A stretch of DNA of 64,000 nt from Casuarina equisetifolia (lineage: Eukaryota > Streptophyta > Magnoliopsida > Fagales > Casuarinaceae), in contig CM052358.1 of NCBI GenBank assembly GCA_028551475.1, positions 22,718,853 to 22,782,852 on the forward strand, written 5' to 3'. The position numbers and the translations under genes were made by a program. Shown here in pieces: positions 25,811 through 37,400 of this stretch. Positions within the stretch are counted from its first letter, which is position 1. Every line of letters begins with the position of its first letter. Under the pieces are notes generated by a model. It saw nothing but the letters and a program-made list of their open reading frames with translations, was not told the DNA's origin and made no database searches.

Positions 25811-27625
25811 ATGGCTGCTATATTGGCACTCAATAGACCACCTATATTTGATGGTATAAACTATAATCAATGGAAAAACATAATGAAAATGTACATAATG
25901 GGACAAGATGTAGAATCTTGGAAAATCATAAACAAAACAATACAAATACCTAAAGAATCACCTTTACTTTGGTAAATTAATTTCTAAGGAAAAGGAGAAA
26001 AATGGTAAAGCTATGACTATGTTATATTATTCTTTGATTGTGTCTGAATATAATAAAATCTCTACTTGTCCAATGGCAAAAAAAATTTGGGATAAATTAG
26101 AGATCTTGCATGAAAGAATTGAAAATTTTAAAGACTTTAAAATTGACATGTTGATTCATAACTATAAATTGTTTATGACAAAACCAAGTGAAAATATTTC
26201 TAATATGTATACTAGATTTTTTAATATTGTTACTAAACTTACATTGCTAGGAGAGACCTATCCAAATAATAAATTAGTTAAAAAGATTTTAGCATGTTTG
26301 GATGAAAGTTAGGATGCTAAAAGAACTACCATAGAATAAGTGAATGAAATGAATTTTGATGAATTGATGGGATCTCTATTAACATATGAGCTTCAAATTA
26401 AAAGGAGGATTAAGGATAAAGAAGAGTCTATAAAAGTAAATAGAAATATTACTTTTAAGACTATTATAAATGATAATGATAATTTTAATTCTGATGAGGA
26501 TGGTGCTTTACTTGCTTGAAAAATAAGTTTTGCAAAGCAAATGGCAAGAATGAAATAAAGGCTATTGATAATCTTTGCTTTGAGTGCAAGAAACCAAGTC
26601 ATATAAAAGCAAGCTACCCAACCTTGAAGCAAAGAAGGATAGAAAATTAAGGAAGAAGGTGTTGGTAGCTACTTGGGATGATGCCTTATCTTCAAATGAA
26701 GAAGTAGTAGAGACAACAAATGTATGCTTCATGGGAGTAGAAAGGTATGCTAAAATGAGTGAATTAATGACTATTTGGGATGGAGAAAGCTCATCCTCTA
26801 CTGAAGAAGAAGAGGAAAGAAAATTTCAATGCTTCATGGGAATTGAGAGTTATGATGACTTTAAGGTAAGTAGATCTAATAAGTGTTAAGATTGTGCTTT
26901 ATTCAATGAGTTGAATGATACATTTAATGAAGTGGTTGATAGATTGCATGAGTTAGAATCTAAAAATAAAGCATTAAAAGAGAATCTGTCTAGCATGCAA
27001 TCTGAAAATAATGAACTTGAATGTCAACTAAAGAAATCAAGTTTTGTGGTAGAATAAACAACATAAGGTAAGTACAAGTGAAAATTCAAGCATGAAACTT
27101 GAAATCAAAGAGCTTAAAGAAGCACTTCTATCTCATGGAAACAAATTTGAAATGAATGATAACATGCGTATATGTTCTGATTTGAATGAAAAGCATGAGC
27201 ATATGAAGAATGAAATTAATTCTTTAACTAGAAAGCTGTCAAATGTTGAATGATTAAAGAAAGAGCTTGAAAGCAAACTAGATAGCTCAACATGTTTGCT
27301 GAACAAGTTTACTAATAGTAGTGTCATGCTTGAAAAGATACAATCACAATAAGGCATGTATGATAAAGCTAGTATAGGTTATAGATCAAATGAAAATGCA
27401 AAACCTTTAACTAGATTCTTTGAAAAGAAACACTGCATGACTTCTTTGCATGATAGATGCACATATTGTAAATATGTTGGTCATTCTATTGATAAATGTC
27501 TATTAAAGGTTGGTAGAAGTTTTAAGATTAAGAGAATATGGGTGCCAAAAGGCACACTGATCCCTAACACTCATGGACCCAAAGAAAAGTGGTACCAGCA
27601 AAATCAAAGATTATTTTCTGTTTTG
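25811..27625 (+). pseudogene. Sirevirus-like gag (nucleocapsid) remnant
   Basis: The frame opens MAAILALNRPPIFDGINYNQ, the usual start of Copia gag. A UBN2-like capsid region lies at about 26013-26312. A first zinc knuckle at about 26576-26618 is damaged (the last Cys is Tyr). A charged coiled-coil-like stretch spans 26900-27350, and a second, intact CCHC knuckle lies at about 27458-27500 (CTYCKYVGHSIDKC). Stops interrupt it repeatedly. Gag would form the virus-like particle and bind the element RNA. Confidence 0.75.
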
Positions 27626-27631
27626 TAAGGT

Positions 27632-30600
27632 TTGCAATTAGTGGAGAAGATCAATTATAGTAAGGAAACATGGACTGTGGATAGTGGATACTCCAAACAC
27701 ATGACTGGAAATCCTAAGTTGTTTTCAATTATCGCCCTAAGACATGAAGGAACAGTATCTTTCGGAGATGACTCCTCTTGCATCATAATAGGTATAGGGA
27801 AAATATGTAACTCATCCTCATTTTTTGTAATTGATAATGTTTTGTATGTAGAAGGATCAAAACATAATCTCATAAGTGTTATTCAACTATGTGATAAGGA
27901 TTATAAAGTTAAGTTTAGATCTAATTTCTGCAAAATATCTAGTAGAAATAATAGGACAGCTATTTTTGGAAAAAAACTAGGAAATATATATGTTTTAGAT
28001 CTAATACATTTCAAAAACAAAGAAATATGCTTAGTAGTAGATTTGGACAATAGTAGCTGGTTGTGGCATAAGAGATTAGCTCATATCAATGTGAAACAAC
28101 TTGTAAAATTGTATAAAAAAAAAGGACTTAGTAAGAGGGCTGCAAGAATTAAAATGTGATAAAAATGTAATGTTTAAGGCATGCTTTAAAGGAAAACATG
28201 CAAAGACTATTTTAATTTAAAAGATATAGTTACAACCACAAAACCAATTGAATTAATACATATGGATCTCTTTGGACCCATGTAACTAATAAACCTTGGA
28301 GGTAAGTATTATGTATTTGTAATTATTGATGATTACTCTAGATTTACTTGGACATTTGGCACTGCATATAAAGGTGGAACCTTTTATATGTTTGAAATTT
28401 TTCGTAAAAAGGTATAAAATGAGAAAGATTCTAAAATCAAATGCATTCGTACAGAAAATGGAATAGAATTTAAGAATTATGAGTTTGAAGGTTTTTGCAC
28501 TAAAATGGAATTGAACATAATTTTTTTGTACCAAGACCACTATAACAAAATGATGTACTAGAAAGAAAGAATAGAATATTACAAGAACGAGGTAGAACCA
28601 TGTTGTGTGAAAATAATTTGCTTATGTATTTATGGGGTGAAGCTATAGATACTGCATATTATGTCTCAAATAGGGTTATGATGAAACCTATATTAGAGAA
28701 AACGTCATATGAATTGTTTTATGGAAAAAAATCCAAATGTAGCATATTTTCACATATTTAGTTGCAAGTGTTTTGTGCATAATAATGGAAAATAAAATTT
28801 GGGTAAATTTGGTTCTAAAAATGATGAAGGAATTTTTCTACGATACTCTAATAGCAGTAAAGCATTTAAAATCCTAAATAGAAGAACATTAGTTATTGAG
28901 GAATTAGTAGATGTATTTTTTGGTGAAACTATTAACTCCCAAGTAAAGGAAAAGCTGATTACATGTGCAAATGAAGATCCAATGCTTACAACACTACTGG
29001 ATGCTTCACAAATCAATCCTCCCAATACAAGTAAAGGTTCATAATCTATACCATTGCTGGAAGCTCTAGACAACAACTCTCCTAGTGCTATTATCACACA
29101 AAATGAAAAGGAAGAATGAGTTCATATGCAAAGAAACCCCACTTATCCAAGGGTACGAAATGAGGTAAATCCTACCAATATTATTGAAAATTCCTTGGAT
29201 AAGGTTAGTACACATTCCTCAACCTATAATATTTGTGCATTTGCTATGTTCTTATCAAAAGAAGAACCTAGGAACATTAAAGAAGCATTACTTGATAGTA
29301 ATTGGATTAGTTTCAAAGAAGTAAAGTTTAGGAATTAACCCCTAGACTAGAAAGTAAAACTATTATTAGAACAAAATGGGAGTATAGGAATAAAATGGAT
29401 GAACATGGAACAATAGTTAGAAATAAGGCTAGACTTATTACATAAGGATATAACCAAGAAGAATACATAGATTATGATAAAACTTATGCACCCATAGTTA
29501 GATTGAAATCCATTTGCATGCTTTTAGCTTATGCATCTGATAAGCATTTCAAATTGTTTCAAATGGACATCAAAAGTGCATTTTTGAATGGTTACATAAA
29601 TGAAGAAGTATATGTTGAACAACCTCCCGGTTTTGAAGATCCTTTGTTTCCAAATCATGCTTTTAAACTCACTAAGGCATTGTATGGTTTGAAACAAGCT
29701 CCAAGAGCTTGGTATGATCGGTTGGGTACATACTTGGTGGAAAATAACTTCAAAAAGGGTGCTATAGACCTTACTTTATTCATCAAGCGACATGATTATG
29801 ATATTTTTTTAATTTAAATATATGTAGATGGCATCATTTTGGTTTATCGAATCCATCTTTGTGCACTAAATTTACTGAAATTATGAAAAAAGAATTTGAA
29901 ATGAGGATCATGGGAGAATTTAGTTATTTGCTAGAATTGCAAATCAAGCAAACAACAAATGGTATTTTTATCTCTCAAAGTAAATTCACATATGAACTTC
30001 TTAAGAAGTTCAATTTTGATCAAGTTAAAGAAATAGAAACTCCTTTGGGCACTTCTACTCATATACATGTTGATCCGGAAGGTCCTTCCATTGATCAAAG
30101 ACTTATAGAAGTATGATGGGATCATTGTTATACCTCACTACTTCCTAACATGATATTCTTTTTAGTGTGTGTATTTGTGCACGGTATCAAGTTGATCCTA
30201 CAAAGAGTCATCTTGTTATTGTCAAGAGAATCTTTTAATATCTCAAGCATACACCTAAGTTAGGTATATGGTATCCTAAAGAGTCATATTTTCATTTGCA
30301 TGCATATAGTGATACGGATTACATTGGTTGTAAAACTGATTATAAAAATATTAGTGAGACATGTTAATTTCTAGGAAGTATGTTAGTCTCATGGTTTTCT
30401 AAGAAGCAACAAAGTGTTTCTATTTCTACTACCAAAGCCAAATATATTGCATTGGGTAGTTGTTATGCACAAGTTGTTTGGAGTAAAAATCAACTTGTTA
30501 ATTTTAGTTCATTTTAAAGTTCTATACCCTTGAAGTGTGATAACAAAAATGCTATTAACCTCATAAAAAATCCTATTCAAAACTTTTGTACTAAACACAT

Positions 30601-30742
30601 AGAGATTAAACATCATTTCTTAAGGGATTATGCCTTTAAAGGAAATGTCACCATAGAATACGTTAGCACTCTCCACCAACTTATTGACATCTTTATTAAA
30701 CATCTCAACAAAGAAATGTTTTGTTATCTAAGAAGAGGTTAG
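27632..30742 (+). pseudogene. Sirevirus-like pol remnant (protease, integrase, RT, RNase H)
   Basis: In order: protease with DSGYSKHMTG at about 27679 (normally DSGCSKHMTG); the zinc-binding HKRLAHI segment at about 28068; integrase core with VIIDDYSRFTW near 28320 and IRTENGIEFKN near 28447; reverse transcriptase with FQMDIKSAFLNGYINEEVYV near 29560 and the catalytic YVDD changed to YVDG near 29820; RNase H with CDNKNAINLIKNP near 30537. Many frameshifts and stops leave it non-functional. Domain order (integrase before RT) proves Copia. Confidence 0.83.
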
Positions 30743-30980
30743 GAATGTAAAATGTAGATGATTTATAAGTCCAATTTTGCAAAATCTACATCATTACATT
30801 AATGTATTGGCATACATGTGCTCTTCATCAATCTCATGATTGAAGTAGCCACCATTGTCAATCAACATTCCCTTTCCTGTAACAATAAGGGGCCCTTCCT
30901 AATTTGAAGGGGAGTTTACCTTGGTATTTCTCTACAATACTCCAAACTCCACTCTACAACAATGGCAAGCACAATTACTT

Positions 30981-31830
30981 AGGGGGAGCTCTTGATTCAT
31001 CATATATGGTATGATCTTTCCAATTTTCGTTGTTTGCTGATACAACACATGCCTTATAAGATCTATACATATTCTCTTATGTTGTTAGAATCTAAATTTT
31101 GTTTATGTTTGGAACTCAACTCTATCTATAGTGCTGCCGTGAACTCTAAATTCTACAAATATGGTGCTATGAAATCTGTTTTTTGCAATAATTATGCTAC
31201 AAATTTCTACATATGTGTTGAGAAAGTGTGTTGTCATTATGGTTATATGGGGGAGACATTCTCATGCTACTAAGGCATTTTCATGTCATTGTAGACACAA
31301 AACAACAACTTCATCAATTTTTGTCCTATTATGATGTATGATGGTTCTCTTTTTGCCTTGCTTCATGGCTATTTGGCATATCTTAAAAGGAAGCTATCAT
31401 TGAGGGGGAGTTATGAGCTCTTGCAAAATGTTGAAATAACACCATGCCATATTTTATGGTTCATAGTTTGTTGATTTTTATGTTGATAAAACAAAAAGGG
31501 GGAGAAATATATGGTATAATGCTATGTTGATCATATATATTTAATGTACTTTGAATTTTTTATAAAGGGAGAAATACATAATGTTATATTGGTCATATAC
31601 ATTTTGGACTTGATATAGGGAGAGAAATATATGACTTGATATATTTCTTAATTTTTATATTGATGAGCTATTGATGTACTTTGGACTTGACTTATTTTAT
31701 GCGTGAATATGTGTTTGAAAGTATTTTTCAAAGTGCTTATGCTTGACTTGGAAATTGGAAAATGATAGGCTGAAACCTATTTGTATTACATCAAAATGTT
31801 TTATTTTATCATCATAAAAAAGGGGGAGAA
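30981..31830 (+). repeat. Multiple polypurine tracts upstream of the right LTR
   Basis: Purine tracts of the AGGGGGAG type occur at 30981-30990, 31401-31410, 31494-31504, 31565-31574 (weaker), 31615-31625 (weaker) and 31820-31830. The last abuts the LTR and is the probable primer for plus-strand synthesis. Around 31500-31630 they sit in a roughly 60-bp imperfect tandem repeat. Several spaced tracts before the 3' LTR are a known Sirevirus trait. Confidence 0.7.
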
Positions 31831-33374
31831 TGCTGGAATATATTAATATTTTAGTGATGACAAATAGGAATTATAATATGGAAATGTTATAATTATTGTT
31901 TGTTTATTTATTGGGTTTTATTAGAAAAGTAATGCTAAGCAATTATGCAAAAAAATAAGTAAATAAATTAAAAGCCGAATTGGTGAAGCCTAACATACAT
32001 AACCTAGTCTAGTGCGCAACCTAGTCATAATCATGATCTAGCCCGCACTACCAAGACTAGGCATGAGCTTGCATGAACAAGACCCAATCCATAAGTTAGA
32101 CCCATAAAGCCTGCCTTGTCAACCTAAAGTCCACAAGCGCAACCTATAACCCAAGAGCATGGCCTACATGTGCGACCTGCGACTTATGTTCGTGATTATG
32201 ACCCACGCCCTAACTCAATCCTAAACCCAGCTCAACTCGTAACCCACTCAATTCCGTGACTTTGCTGCCTAAATTGACCACTGATTACAATTCTATTCAA
32301 GATGAAAAAGGTCTCATTGGAAAGCTAACAGAGAAGGGAACAATTTTATGAAGAAAAATTGAAGATCTACTACTCAGAAGATTAATTTGAAGAAATTGAA
32401 GAGTTCTTCAAGTTTATGCCTAAACTACTTAAAAGAGAAATTGGAAGTAAATTAGAGAATTTCTAAAGACGGTTTCATAGGGCTTTTATAAACATCTTTC
32501 AACCTATATTCTTTTTTCTACAAAGCTCCGAATCAGTAACTTAAAATCTAGATAAAACAATGATATTTTAGAGCATGATTTTGAATAAATTAAGACAAAA
32601 CAACCAAGTCCTACTTTCATTCTCTCTTAACTTCTAATAGGAAGAAGAAGTGATTTTGTTCAAAGATGTCAAAACGGTTACTTTATAGTGAGAGGTCAAT
32701 TGTTTTGAAGCTATTTAAGAGCATTAACATATTGTTATTTGGTTTGTCCAAAAATTAGAGAAAAAGCAAGCTCATCTCAAGCATATCATAGTCTTCATTT
32801 AAGTTTATCCAACTTACAATTTTACTCTTCATTGGGTGACTATATTATGAGCTTATTACTTACTTGTTAAAGAATCAATTTGTGCTTCAATATTCTCTAT
32901 TATTAAGTTGATTTTCTGCAAGTAAACAATGTGAGGGTTTGAATTGAATTTGAGGCTTTTGTCCAAATCACTTTGTAATAGCCTAGTAGCATTTGTTAGG
33001 GGCTTTTGAACTGAATCTTGTATACTTTATGGAAGCCTAGTTCTAACATTATAATATTAGGGTCAAAATTTGTAATCGAGTTTGAGGGATTGGTTATTCG
33101 TTGTAAGGGTTTGGATAACCCTTGTAATCAATTGGTTAATTAATTAAAGAGTAACTTTAACAGGTTGCTAGAATGGGATTGAGTAGGTGTCGACGTGGCG
33201 TGGATCGAACCACCTTCTAAACATTATGTGTTCTTGTTTGTTTGTGGTTTGTGTGAATGCATTAGTTGCTATGTTGTACTTATTAATTGCTACATATAAC
33301 AAAACTAAGAAGACAATACTATTTTTGGTAAACCTAATTCACCACCTCCTCTTAGGTTGCTTTAGGATCCAACA
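31831..33374 (+). repeat. Right LTR of the Sirevirus-like element
   Basis: 1,544 bp, begins TGCTGGAATA directly after the purine tract and ends GGATCCAACA before the target duplication ATGAG. Confidence 0.82.
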
Positions 33375-33890
33375 ATGAGAATCTCTAGTAAACCTCTTTA
33401 ATGGTGGAACTGTAGATGAATCTTGTTAAACATCAATAATATTATTTGTTTAAGTGTCATTATTAGCTATATCCTATTAGTCATTTTGAATCTAATCCTA
33501 AATATGATCTTAAACATCAATTTGAATGGCACTTTCAAACTATTCTAGTGACTATCTCTATAAATCATTTTGAAGGAATTAAATCAATATTGATATGATT
33601 CTTAGAGCCTTGTGACACAATATTCTCTTTCTGGTTAATATCCATTATATTTTAATTCTCAAAAAATGCAATATCATAATTTTTCACAATTTTCTTCACA
33701 GTTAGATTATAAAACCTGTAACCAAACTCATTAGAACCATAGCCAAGGAATATACATTCTCTCATCTTTTGGAATATAAAGAAATGTTCTACAACCAAAC
33801 ACCTTTAGATAATTATAGATAACATTCTTACAAAACTAAATTTTATTTGACACTTCACCATTTAAAGCTATTATTAGAAATAAATTGATG

Positions 33891-34404
33891 GCACACAAAT
33901 AATATTTGTGTATTAATTGCTTCATATCTTTTCGTTATTTGATTCTAATATTAGACAATATTTCTGCTTATATCGTGGAACAAATAATGATTTGCATAAA
34001 TTGGTCATCCAACATATAAAATATTAACGAAAACAATAACTTTCAATAGAAGGAATGGCACGACTCATCAGGCCAGCGCTACGATATTTGACAGATAATG
34101 TCGTCATTGCAGGCTTGTTAGCGAAAAAAATAAAACAGCAGAGGTAGTACAGCATTTTTGTTTTATCACGCCGAATGAGAACTGTAGACTTATTCATGCT
34201 GTATATAAAAGTTAATCTCACAAGGCAACGGGTCTTGAACTGGCAGGCTCTACAAACCATTTATAAAGCAGAAGGATAAAGTTTTGTAGCTCTGCGCTGC
34301 ATTCAAGATAACAGCTTGTTCAAGCAATCACTATTTGATTAATAACCCACTTTTCGATCGGTGCTACTTCTCCAGTAGTCGAGCTGCTTGGTCCACTATT
34401 TGAT
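33891..34404. other. Region downstream of the OSC
   Basis: Holds the end of similarity to the old Copia and then about 500 bp likely including the 3' untranslated region of the OSC (minus strand). A small open frame at 34024-34260 has no recognisable motif. Confidence 0.4.
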
Positions 34405-37400
34405 TTAAACTGTTCTAGATGGCAATGGGACACGCTTGCGGTACTCTGCAAGAGCCCACAGAGGGAAAATGTTTCTGAATGCGGAGAAGTGTAATATACA
34501 TGTCTTCAGGGAGGCCGCAACAATGTCCTGTATAAGAGAGAGACAAAGTATAAGAGTTTCGCGGTGATTTCCTACAATGCACTTCAAATTAAGCTGTTCT
34601 GCTTTCCCCCTATTCTTCCGGAATTTAGCTCTGGTTTCGTAGTGCAAGAGTGAACTATAGATTTTGGTCAACTTGTCCTTGTTATTTAGTTTTTATCATT
34701 TTCTTCCTCTTAGTTTGAAGCTATGAAAAAAGAGGTACCTGTTGAGGAAAACCGCCATCTTCCAACTGAGAATTAATTATCAGTTTTGCAGCGCGATGAA
34801 GAGGTTTTGGGTCTCTTTCAGCCTAATGCAATTACTTTCTTTGTATCAGAATATGCAAGAAAAGCATATAACAATATGATATAAGAGAAAGAAAACCATA
34901 AAAGAACCTGTCCCGCATGAATAAGACCCATCATTGCCCATGCTGTTTGTACCAGATTTGATCGGTTTTCCGCAAGAGGTACATATTCCTACATTATCAA
35001 GTACAAAGACTTCAGAGTTTCATAATCTATCATCGGAAAAATCTTAGAGACAGGAAAAAATCTACCACACAAACCGATCTAAAAACTTCCTTGATTGAAA
35101 TTCATCCCCTTATAAAATTTTTTTCGAGAAAAGATGGAGCGTGTTATTAACAATTCTTAAATTTTTCTCTATGAAGCCTACTGCACGGGGATAAAAAACA
35201 CTCTATAACTTTCTCTCTCTCTTCAGAATTTAGCGGCAAATTCCAAAATAACTTAAAGTGTGCGGCTTAGGTTAACGTTGGGAAAGAATGATAGTGCAGA
35301 AATTAAGAAGAATCCAAATCTTAGCATTACGCCTCTCAAGACATTACCTTGTTCCGGCAGGAGAGATAGCTTTCTCCCCATCCACCATTATCTCTCTGTG
35401 TTCTGAGCAGAAAATCCACGCCTCTGCGCATGGCTGGACAGTTGTTGCAAGTCTTGCCAACCGCCGCCAGGCCTTTAAGCCCAAAATATGTACCATATGT
35501 GAAGCAAATTGCCCAATTTCCGTACCTGGGGAATTACATATACTACGTAATTGACCTCTCAAGTACATTCGAAATAATATGTAAAACTAGTGGAGGAACA
35601 CACCATGAACCATCGGGCAATTGTGTGTCTTGAAGGAATTGAACAGCATTCTTTATGGAGTTTTCAACCTCTTCCTTCCTATGCTCAGGGTATAGCTTAT
35701 TAAACAAAACTAATGCTTTGATTGTTGATGCAGTGCACTCAGCGTACTCATGCTCAATGACAATGTCCGCCAAGAATTCTACGGGATTAAGCAGCTGATA
35801 ATATACAGCAAATAAGGGTTAAGTTGACGAACACTGGAGAATTGTTAAGCATTCCCATAAGAATGTTTAAAGGTCACTTCAGATGATAAAATGCTTACTT
35901 CCAACCATTTTGCTTGTCCGGCTGGTTCCCAGGCTGATAAACCTCCAGTTTTTCCCTGTATTAAGACATACATAGAGACTATTATATGAAGGTGTTGATG
36001 TACATACGAAATAACTGCTCTATACATGCTCATAGTTGCTAGATCGGTGAACTTTAAAGCAAAATGCTACTGAAAGTCAGTTTTCACCTGTAGAGAAAGA
36101 AGGACATTCACCGCATCATAAAATCGTCCGGGTTCTATTTTCTCACCAACAATTTCGGGTGGCATCATCGACAAAAGCAAGCAGCACTGTGAAATATAGC
36201 AGAGTTTGGTTAAGAACAAATATAACACAGTAGTTTGAACCACTCAAGGATTAAAATGAAGTAGATTACCGTCAAACCTTCGGCAGTGCAATCAGAAACT
36301 TGCCATCCATGATCCTGATCAGAGAAAGTCCAGGATCCTTTTGAAATGTGACGGTACATCCCCTTAAAGTCTCCAGAAGGATTGTCCTTCACCTTTAAAA
36401 TTTTTAGTAGAAAACAAAATGTTAGTTTTATTTATTCTTTAGGCAAATGCAGAGATGTGATACTTTTGATGAATATTTAGTTTCAATGTCCAAAACCAAA
36501 CCTGAGAATTTTTTATGAAGTCATACCCCCTTGCTAGTGTAGGTCCAATTTCATCAATTAGATCACTTTCAAGTAAAGCTTGAATAGCAAAATTGGTGTC
36601 CCACGATTGACTCCCAATATTCTACATACAAATGGCAAATATTGAAGTCAGCGATCCTTTTCCTTTTCGTAGAAAGGACCTTCCTAAATTATTGGGTAAG
36701 TTACATTTACAAAACTATATCTACAAATAAATATATTTTAGGAATCTTTTTATTATAGTTCAATATGATGTGTGACCAAACAAAAGCATAAAATGTTCCA
36801 CAATTTTTTTTCGGGAAGAATATGCATAGAGACCTGCATCTTCATTCCATCTTCAGCAATCCACATGTAATCGGGGATCCTAGCAAGATGTTCCTTGAAA
36901 TAATTCCCATTTGGATCTTCAACCCAACAAGCAAGCATGCAAAGAACCTGTTCAATTGTAAATGGCTTTAGAAGTACTGTTATATAATACAAATAGATGC
37001 TCACCATTGCTTCCTTGGATTGTCATATTGGATTACCTTTTCTACAGCTGCCATAGTAATGTATCGACTATTCTCATCTTCATAATGAATGTGCTTCATT
37101 GTAACTTGGAGTGCCTTCTCTCTGACCAATTTGTTTAGAGGCCAATGAGTGAGAAGAGGCTCAGTCATTAAGTATAGACTATCCCAAAGCAAATCTCGTA
37201 TTCGAGAATGTGGATTATAGAAGTCTTCCTGTAACAATAGTTTTGCATGATGATTGCACTGGAAGAATATTGGAAAACATATCTAGCAATAAGCACATAT
37301 TAATGAAGAACATCAAAGTTAAGATAAACTCACCTTTGCACATTGATGACGTGTTTTCTTCCAATTAACTTCATTGAATGGTTCATTATAAAGTTCTTCC

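Larger units (their letters stand above)
22680..33374 (+). mobile_element. Sirevirus-like Copia retrotransposon (plus strand), old
   Basis: Left LTR 22680-25734 (including a nested insertion) and right LTR 31831-33374 share the TGTTGG...CCAACA type ends and internal sequence such as the start near TGGAATATATTAATATT. Target duplications are ATGAC (22675-22679) and ATGAG (33375-33379), one mismatch. Between the LTRs, in order: gag from 25811, two CCHC knuckles, protease, integrase, reverse transcriptase and RNase H, all with many stops. About 1.1 kb of non-coding sequence with repeated purine tracts follows before the right LTR. Large size, a long gag with coiled-coil-like sequence and multiple purine tracts are features of the Sirevirus lineage. 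The lineage call is from recall. Confidence 0.85.
20671..33890 (-). mobile_element. Old Copia, same family as the 56-61 kb element, split by a Sirevirus
   Basis: The LTR at 20671-21358 and internal sequence at 21359-22679 and 33380-33890 align in order with the Copia at 55972-61486. Examples are the RT stretch at 22223-22456 (starts MKYNENFLHPRYKTRLV) and the integrase/linker region at 33380-33890, which matches 58320-58845. Divergence and many indels mark it as an old copy. The gag, the N-terminal integrase and the right LTR are missing beyond about 33890. The part between 22680 and 33374 is a later insertion. Confidence 0.82.
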
